A DNA stretch of 64,000 nucleotides from contig CAZTIG010000010.1 in the NCBI GenBank assembly GCA_964613665.1, forward strand, positions 25,682-89,681, written 5' to 3'. Every line of letters starts with the position of its first letter. Position 1 is the first letter of the stretch. This DNA is from CAZQFV01 sp964613665. Its GTDB lineage: Bacteria > Chloroflexota > Chloroflexia > DTKN01. This document shows positions 58,976 to 64,000 of the stretch, piece by piece. The position numbers were made by a program, and so were the translations under genes. Below the pieces are notes generated by a model. It ran no database searches. It was not told where the DNA came from and saw nothing but the letters and a program-made list of their open reading frames with translations.

Positions 58976-60815
58976 TGCTGCGCCTCCTTTGCCGCCACCG
59001 GAAGGGCCGGGCCAACACCCGCCCTACCCGGGCCACCGCCCGCCCAAGGGCCCGCCGCACGCGCCGGCGCTGTGGGAACGGCGCCATCGCTCGAGCCGAC
59101 GGCGCCCCGCCTGGCACGACCGGCAGCGCCCGCCAATCGGGGATGGCCGCCGGGTCGGGCAGGCTGTAGCAGCGCTGCCAGAGCGCCCGGTAGGCCGCCT
59201 CCTCCGCCTGCCAACGGTTGTCATCCCAGCCGAGCTCGGCCTGGCAGATTGCCCGCACCCGCGGAAGAATCGCCTCCCCACCCCGGGGAAGCACCAGCCC
59301 CAGGCGCACACGGCGCAGCAGCAGGTCGTCCAGGTGAGCTACCCCCTCGCTGCGAGCGGCCCAGCGCAGCTCGGCCCAGAGCGTGGCGGTGCCCGGGATG
59401 GCCTCCAGCTCTCCGGGGCCGGCCGCCGCGACCAGGGCGGGTGCCATGGCCCCATAGCGGCCGAGCAGCCGCCGACACGACCGCGCGTCCAGGCCGGCAT
59501 CTGCCGGCAGGAGCGCGTCGACGCGATCGAGCACGGGCTGGGCTTCGTCCACAGAGGGCAGGCCGAGGAGCAGGTGCCGCGCCGCCTGGAGGACATCGCG
59601 GGCGATCAGGCGGAAGGTGGTCAGCTTCCCGCCCGTGACAGTCACCAGGCCCTGTTCCTCCCAGACGATGTGGTCGCGCGACTCCTTGGACGGATCACAG
59701 TCGCGCCCACTCCGGATGACCGGGCGCACCCCAGCAAAGGTCGAGATGACGTCCGCCAGCGCCAGGTCCAGGTGCGGACACTGCGACTGGACGGCAGCCA
59801 TCAGGTAGGCTACTTCCTGTGGGCCGATGGCCGGCTCGTCGTCGAGGGGGTGGTCGTGGTCCAGGTCGGTCGTTCCGACCAGGGTGACGCCCTCCCAGGG
59901 GAGCAAAAAGACCGGCCGCCGGTCCAGCGGGTGCAGGAAGGTGACTGCCTGGGCCAGTGGCAGTCGCCAGGCGGGGAAGAGCAGGTGGCTGCCCCGCCTC
60001 GCACGAATCCCGGCCCCCGCCCCCCCGTGGGTGGTTAGGCGGGGGCCACACCGCCAGCGGTGNNNNNNNNNNAGGTGGCTGCCCCGCAGCGGACGGATGC
60101 AGGCCAGCGCGCCCACGTGGGCCCGCAGACGGTCTGCCCAGGCGCCCGTGGCGTTCACGACCACGCGGGCCCGCACCTCAGTGGTGGAGCTGCCCAGCGT
60201 GTCCCGCAGCGCGGCGCCGACCACACGGTCGCCGGCCCGCAGCAGCTCCTCGGCGCGGACATAGTGCAGGGCGGTGCCCCCGGCAGCCACGGCCTCCTGT
60301 ATCACGCGCAACACCAGGCGGGCGTCGTCCGTCTGGGCGTCGCCGTAGCGATAGCCACCCCGCAGGCCCTCGGCGCTGATGTGCGGCGCCAGCATCTGGA
60401 AGTCGTGGGCGCTGTAGTAGCGGTGGTTCCACTGCAGCGCCAGCAGGTCATAGACCGACAGGCCGGCGCGGTAGGCCCAGCGGCCGGGACGATCGCCGCC
60501 GTATGTGGCGATGAGAAAGCCCAGCGGTTCGATCAGGCCGGCCCCCTCGGCCAGTAGCCGCTTGCGCTCGCGGACCGCGGCCCACGTCAGGCGCACGTGG
60601 CCATCCTTGAGGTAGCGCAGCCCGCCGTGGACCATCTTCGAAGAGCGGCTGGAGGTGCCCCAACCAAAGTCGCGTTGCTCCACGAGCAGGGTGCGCAGGC
60701 CCAGCCGGACCGCCTCGCGCAGGATGCCGGCGCCAGTGATGCCGCCGCCGATGATCAGGACATCCCATTCGCCGGGGAGGCAAGACCAGGTGGTGGAGCG
60801 GGAGTGCTGCCACAT
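58965..60815 (-). CDS. glpD: FAD-dependent glycerol-3-phosphate dehydrogenase (gap in sequence)
   Basis: The protein oxidises sn-glycerol 3-phosphate to DHAP at the membrane, passing electrons to quinone. FAD-binding VLIIGGGITGAGILREA is at residues about 19-35, followed by DFGWGTSSRSSKMVHGGLRYLK; the C-terminal accessory domain is present. Ten N at 60063-60072 interrupt it. AGGTGGCTGCCCCGC occurs on both sides of the gap, 90 bp apart, and merging the copies restores RPLRGSHLLFPAW in frame. The extra 30 codons are therefore probably an assembly artefact, and the true length is about 586 aa. The ATG at 60815 follows GAGGAG. Confidence 0.9.
   Translation of the reverse strand: MWQHSRSTTWSCLPGEWDVLIIGGGITGAGILREAVRLGLRTLLVEQRDFGWGTSSRSSKMVHGGLRYLKDGHVRLTWAAVRERKRLLAEGAGLIEPLGFLIATYGGDRPGRWAYRAGLSVYDLLALQWNHRYYSAHDFQMLAPHISAEGLRGGYRYGDAQTDDARLVLRVIQEAVAAGGTALHYVRAEELLRAGDRVVGAALRDTLGSSTTEVRARVVVNATGAWADRLRAHVGALACIRPLRGSHXXXXHRWRCGPRLTTHGGAGAGIRARRGSHLLFPAWRLPLAQAVTFLHPLDRRPVFLLPWEGVTLVGTTDLDHDHPLDDEPAIGPQEVAYLMAAVQSQCPHLDLALADVISTFAGVRPVIRSGRDCDPSKESRDHIVWEEQGLVTVTGGKLTTFRLIARDVLQAARHLLLGLPSVDEAQPVLDRVDALLPADAGLDARSCRRLLGRYGAMAPALVAAAGPGELEAIPGTATLWAELRWAARSEGVAHLDDLLLRRVRLGLVLPRGGEAILPRVRAICQAELGWDDNRWQAEEAAYRALWQRCYSLPDPAAIPDWRALPVVPGGAPSARAMAPFPQRRRVRRALGRAVARVGRVLARPFRWRQRRRSNVP
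59983..60087. other. scaffold gap with duplicated edges
   Basis: The same 15 bp occur at 59983-59997 and 60073-60087. Between them are 65 bp with a GGCCCCCGCC/GGCGGGGGCC hairpin, then ten N. The intervening sequence does not fit the GlpD family. Confidence 0.75.
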
Positions 60816-60818
60816 GGA

Positions 60819-61193
60819 CTATCTCCTCGAAAGCATGATGCGCGAAGAGCAATACGTAAAGCGCTGGCGGACAGCGTCCTCCCCAAGGATACGTCGCCCC
60901 TTGTGGTACCAATCACGGCTTTCCCGCGCCGATCCCAGGGCGTACTCGTAGAAGCGAGCCCGGTCCCTGCCTGTCTCTCGGGAATACCCCTCGGCCACAT
61001 TGGCGCTGATCGAGCCCAGAGAGCGGTACAGCTGCTCGGCCAGGGCTAGCGTACGCCGATCCCGCATCAGCTTCGTGACATCCTGCCAGCCGACATCGGC
61101 AGCGAACAAGGCAAACTGATACGCCCTCACTTTCCAGAGCGAGTCACCCCGAATCTGTTCGGGGACCTTCTCTTCCCATTCCTCATAGTCCAT
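60819..61193 (-). CDS. four-helix-bundle protein (S23/Avd-like)
   Basis: The 124-aa protein is a second member of the 4HB family, with VRAYQFALFAADVGWQDV, LAEQLYRSLGSISANVAEGY (the family signature) and FYEYALGSARESRDW. It has only modest similarity to the 4HB protein at 4-387. The ATG at 61193 follows GGAGGAG. It is inserted between the flavoprotein gene and glpD, ending 3 nt before the glpD start, so the glpD ribosome-binding site lies inside its last codons. Unlike the first copy, no heptamer arms are evident around it. Confidence 0.88.
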   Translation of the reverse strand: MDYEEWEEKVPEQIRGDSLWKVRAYQFALFAADVGWQDVTKLMRDRRTLALAEQLYRSLGSISANVAEGYSRETGRDRARFYEYALGSARESRDWYHKGRRILGEDAVRQRFTYCSSRIMLSRR

Positions 61194-61254
61194 CTTCTCC
61201 TCCTGCCCAGCACAGCCGGCCTGGCGCTTTGCTCCTTACGCTTTGCCCCCACCC

Positions 61255-62856
61255 CTATGTCTCGCCCCCGATCATCTTCCCCGGGTTCATCACGCCCTGC
61301 GGATCGAACCGCGCACACAGGTCGCGGAGCGCCGCCAGCCCCAGCGCGCCCTTCTCCGCCGCCACGTAGGGCAGATGGTCTCTGCCCACGCCGTGCTGGT
61401 GGCTGATCGTCCCACCGTGGGCCAGGATGGCCTGGCTGGCGGCGGCCTTCATGGCCTGCCAGCGCTGCAGCGTATCGTCGGGGTCGGGCGCCAGGCGAAA
61501 GAGGTAGGTGGTGTAGATGCTGGAGCCGTGGGGGTAGAGGTGCGAGAGGTGGGTGAAGACGTGCGCCCGCTCGCCCCAGGCCTCCAGGCTGGTGCGCAGC
61601 GCTGTCTCTATGGCCGCGACCAGTGCCGCGACCTGGTTCCAGCCGGCAGCGGTCTCCAGCGTGTCGATGGCATAGCCATTCTCCCACAGCGTGTTGCGCA
61701 GGTAGGGCGTGCGGAAGCGGCTCTTGTGCCACTGCCGGCCAAAGACCCGCCCGACGTAGACGCCACCGTGCTGGCGGGCAATCTCCAGGGCCTCCTTGCG
61801 GGCAAAGCGGACCAGCGAACGGCTGCCGGTGCAGCCCAGGATGAGCATGCACTTGCCATCGGCCACGCCGCGGATCGCCAGGAGCCGTTCCAGGGCCGCG
61901 ATGAGCCGCTCGTGGCCGGCCAGGACGAGCGTCGTCACAGTCTCGGCGGCGGTGCTCAGCCGGAGCATGGAAAGGGGCAGCCGGGCCTGCACGATCTGGC
62001 GGGCCGCGGCATGGCCGTCGTCGAAGCTGGGAAAAAAGACCGCCGGGAACTCCTCGCACTCCGGCAGGGGGGTCACCCGCACGGTGGCAGCGGTGAGGAT
62101 GCCCAGCCGGCCCTCCGACCCCAGGACCAGCTCGCGCAGGTCCGGGCCGGCCGCAGAGGCCGGAAACGATGGCAGCTCCAGGGTGCCGACCGGCGCCTCC
62201 AACCGGCCCCCGGCGAAGAGCCGCTCGATGCGCCCGTAGCCCAGCGACTGCTGCCCGCTGCTGCGCGTGGCGATCCAGCCGCCCAAGGTGGAGTACTCGA
62301 ACGACTGCGGAAAATGCCCCAGCGTATGTCCACGCGCGCGCAGGTGCGCCTCCAGGTCGGGGCCGGCGATGCCGGCGCCAAAGGTCGCCAGCTGGCTGAC
62401 CTCGTCCCAGTGCAGCAGGGCGTTCATCCGTCCCATGTCCACCGTGAGCACCGGGGCCTCGCCGGGCACCGGGTCGACGTGGCCGACCACGCTGGTCCCC
62501 CCGCCATACGGGATCAGCCGCGCGCCCACCGCCGCGGCGTAGCACAGCAGCTCGCGCACCTCGGCGGACGACGTGGGATAGGCCACACCATCGGGGAGAG
62601 CCTCAAGACGGCCGCTGCGCAGGGCCACCCAGTCGGGCAGGCTCTGGCCGCGGGCGTGGCGCAGCCGTTCCAGGGGAGCTGTCGAGACGAGCGAGTGCCC
62701 CGGCAGGCGCGTGGCCGGCACCGCAGCCAGGACGTCGGCCAGAGCAGCGTCGCACGGCGGCGCGCCCGGCCCCACCAGATCCTCCAGGTAACCCGGGGCC
62801 CTGGCGGGCAGAGGATAGACGACGCTCTCGTCGCCCCAACCGTTCCAGCGTCTCAT
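61255..62856 (-). CDS. alkyl-DHAP synthase-like FAD-binding oxidase
   Basis: The 533-aa flavoprotein has a PCMH-type FAD domain (VRELLCYAAAVGARLIPYGGGTSVVGHV; STLGGWIATRSSGQQS) and a C-terminal domain with HQHGVGRDH. The overall pattern, opening MRRWNGWGDESV and including LRHARGQSLPDWVALRSG, is that of alkyldihydroxyacetonephosphate synthases, which form the ether bond of ether lipids. Bacterial homologues with GlpD and FGGY partners may instead oxidise a glycerol derivative or hydroxyacid. The ATG at 62856 follows GGGGTG; a TTG four codons earlier is less likely. It is the first gene of the operon. Confidence 0.85.
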   Translation of the reverse strand: MRRWNGWGDESVVYPLPARAPGYLEDLVGPGAPPCDAALADVLAAVPATRLPGHSLVSTAPLERLRHARGQSLPDWVALRSGRLEALPDGVAYPTSSAEVRELLCYAAAVGARLIPYGGGTSVVGHVDPVPGEAPVLTVDMGRMNALLHWDEVSQLATFGAGIAGPDLEAHLRARGHTLGHFPQSFEYSTLGGWIATRSSGQQSLGYGRIERLFAGGRLEAPVGTLELPSFPASAAGPDLRELVLGSEGRLGILTAATVRVTPLPECEEFPAVFFPSFDDGHAAARQIVQARLPLSMLRLSTAAETVTTLVLAGHERLIAALERLLAIRGVADGKCMLILGCTGSRSLVRFARKEALEIARQHGGVYVGRVFGRQWHKSRFRTPYLRNTLWENGYAIDTLETAAGWNQVAALVAAIETALRTSLEAWGERAHVFTHLSHLYPHGSSIYTTYLFRLAPDPDDTLQRWQAMKAAASQAILAHGGTISHQHGVGRDHLPYVAAEKGALGLAALRDLCARFDPQGVMNPGKMIGGET

Positions 62857-62964
62857 GGCACACCCCAACTGCTGGCCGACTTGCCGGCCCTGGCCGACCC
62901 CGGCGCGAGCACAGCCAAGCCGTGATCCGCGGCCACCCGCACCAGCAGGCCCTGCACCCCAGGG

Positions 62965-62993
62965 ACTCTAGCACATCCCCGCTCCCATGTCAA
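62965..62993 (-). promoter_or_regulatory. promoter of the flavoprotein-4HB-glpD-kinase operon
   Basis: Minus-strand TTGACA, 17 bp, TAGAGT preceded by TGC (extended -10). Repeat A copy 2 begins 9 bp upstream of the -35 box. Confidence 0.65.
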
Positions 62994-63002
62994 GAAGCGA
63001 TC

Positions 63003-63156
63003 CTGAGATCCGGACATATCTCGACGCGACCCATTCCGGTGGGCCCGCAGCCGCGCCGGACGGGTCCTCTGCCCCACTAGGCCGGGATTTCCGCGGCTGC
63101 AATCGGGGCCTCGGCCCACCATTCGTGGTGCACCGGCATTTGCGTACGGATCTCAG
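63003..63156 (-). repeat. repeat A, copy 2
   Basis: The element runs from CTGAGATCCGGACA to TGCGTACGGATCTCAG, with inverted ends, and matches the reverse complement of 8067-8221 along its length. It lies between two divergent promoters. Confidence 0.75.
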
Positions 63157-63171
63157 GCGATCCGTTCAGGT

Positions 63172-63201
63172 TTGCCTGCCCTGGCGGCCCTGTGCTATAA
63201 T
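63172..63201 (+). promoter_or_regulatory. promoter of the zinc-ribbon gene
   Basis: TTGCCT, 18 bp, TATAAT preceded by TGC (extended -10), 15 bp after repeat A. Confidence 0.6.
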
Positions 63202-63248
63202 CAGAGCTAGCAAACGCCCAGACATCTGAGCAGAGAGGAGCACAGCCA

Positions 63249-63494
63249 ATGGCCGGCACATATGCACCCTGTCCCAAGTGCGGCTACACCGAACCCCAGA
63301 AGGTCGGCTATTCCTGGTGGGGCGGCGTGGTCGGACCGGCGATCCTGACCCACGTCAAGTGCCCCCAGTGTGGCACGACCTACAACGGCAAGACCGGCAA
63401 GTCCAACACGCCGGCCATCGTCATCTACAGCATCGTGGTCGGGCTCATCGCCATCGGCATCGTCGTGCTGGCGTTCGTCCTGCTCGGCTCGTAG
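63249..63494 (+). CDS. small zinc-ribbon membrane protein
   Basis: The 81-aa protein has two CPxCG knuckles (residues about 8-12 and 38-42) that should bind one zinc ion, followed by a single hydrophobic helix (AIVIYSIVVGLIAIGIVVLAFVL) at the C-terminus. The segment WWGGVVGPAIL between the knuckles is also hydrophobic. The type is widespread among bacteria and without known function. The ATG at 63249 follows AGAGGAG. Confidence 0.85.
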   Translation: MAGTYAPCPKCGYTEPQKVGYSWWGGVVGPAILTHVKCPQCGTTYNGKTGKSNTPAIVIYSIVVGLIAIGIVVLAFVLLGS

Positions 63495-63760
63495 CTCCGC
63501 GGCACGGCGCACTCCCCACAGCAGTCGACCACCCCCGGCCGCACCGGGCGGAGATGCCGCCACGCCCGGTGCGGCCTGCCCATTCCCACGCACGACGGTC
63601 CGCTGACCAAGCGGAGCCTGTACGGCACAACACCCCCTGCATATCGAGCCAGGCGGCGCAGCCAGTGTGCCCACGGCCCGAAACCGGCCCAGGCGATATC
63701 GATCGCCCCTGATGGCAGCAGCGAGTGTGGCAAGGGCGGTCACCTCCGAATCGCGGCCAT
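63495..63760. other. intergenic stretch without gene
   Basis: The 266 bp after the zinc-ribbon gene hold no ORF with a ribosome-binding site and no repeat matched elsewhere in the window. Confidence 0.5.
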
Positions 63761-63903
63761 GCCAAAGTCGCCGGCCCTGACCGGCAAGTGCCCGGCTCCG
63801 GCCATGGCACGAGGCCGCACATTCCGGGGCGCAGCAATGGTGCGGCCGTGCCGCGCTCTGCGACGGCCGGGCACTTGCCAGCCGTGCTGCACCGCCGCGA
63901 CCG
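63761..63903 (-). repeat. repeat B, copy 2
   Basis: The same perfect inverted pair, GGCAAGTGCCCGGC at 63783-63796 and GCCGGGCACTTGCC at 63866-63879, encloses the same 69-bp spacing. The element matches 8411-8550 in reverse orientation. Confidence 0.75.
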
Positions 63904-63932
63904 TGATATCACCGGTCCCGGCGAGTTCGCAC

Positions 63933-63961
63933 TTGACTTAGAACGCATGTTCTGATATAAT
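63933..63961 (+). promoter_or_regulatory. promoter with SOS-box-like operator at window end
   Basis: TTGACT, 17 bp, perfect TATAAT preceded by TGA. Within the spacer AGAACGCATGTTCT (63940-63953) has perfect AGAAC/GTTCT arms and the GAAC-N4-GTTC core of the Gram-positive-type LexA box. A CAGGAGAGG ribosome-binding site at the last bases shows that a gene starts just beyond 64000. Confidence 0.7.
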
Positions 63962-64000
63962 GGCAGCGTCGCTGTGGCAGCGCTGTGTGCCAGGAGAGGC

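Overview
The window is GC-rich DNA, densely coded on both strands, with no rRNA, tRNA or classical insertion sequence. A run of ten N at 60063-60072 shows a draft, probably metagenomic, scaffold. The gene set suggests an uncultured Chloroflexota bacterium of the Anaerolineae/Caldilineae type: a two-subunit glycine decarboxylase (gcvPA/gcvPB), large exported proteins with GEVED, SdrD-like and DUF11-like domains that end in a short (I/Y)F(L/F)PLV tail, GAF-rich sensor kinases and AraX-type small enzymes. This assignment is inference; no marker phylogeny could be run.

Region 1-8.0 kb holds a four-helix-bundle (4HB) gene bounded by heptamer repeats, an AlaX tRNA-editing protein, a lipoprotein with a duplicated tail, a degenerate GxxExxY gene, 8-oxoguanine deaminase, a HIT hydrolase, a GH5 glycosidase and a VOC-ureohydrolase fusion. 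At 8.0-8.6 kb three dispersed repeats (A, B, C) lie side by side; A and B recur in inverted orientation at 63.0-63.9 kb and C at 38.2 kb, always next to promoters. Region 8.6-18.4 kb is metabolic: a DUF4919 lipoprotein, gcvPA-gcvPB, an NAD-kinase-like protein, two short-chain dehydrogenases, a lone ABC ATPase and urocanase. A toxin-antitoxin pair at 18.58-19.25 kb is flanked by a 190-bp direct duplication of the urocanase 3' end.

Region 19.5-38.1 kb is dominated by three exported proteins (517, 1414 and 2105 aa) sharing one C-terminal module. An aminotransferase, a probably leaderless hybrid sensor kinase, two response regulators and trmFO lie between them. Region 38.1-45.3 kb has a 64-aa small ORF leading an MFS gene, a PHP phosphatase with a HAD fragment, a lipoprotein and a 1130-aa GAF/PAS sensor kinase. 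Region 45.4-54.0 kb is rpoB-rpoC on the minus strand; both subunits carry large insertions and an inverted-repeat element separates them.

Region 54.3-57.4 kb encodes a fusion of a clan-A glycosidase and an O-antigen-ligase-like membrane domain. Region 57.4-62.9 kb is a minus-strand glycerol/ether-lipid-type operon: an alkyl-DHAP-synthase-like flavoprotein, a 4HB protein, GlpD and an FGGY kinase. The window closes with a zinc-ribbon membrane protein and a promoter with an SOS-box-like palindrome whose gene lies outside.

Two threads run through the window. One is a set of intergenic tracts of short tandem repeats, often arranged as inverted arms, some carrying 4HB or GxxExxY genes; together they look like a poorly described cassette or mobile repeat system. 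The other is a uniform promoter architecture: TTGNNN, 16-18 bp, then TANAAT, mostly with an extended -10 TGN.
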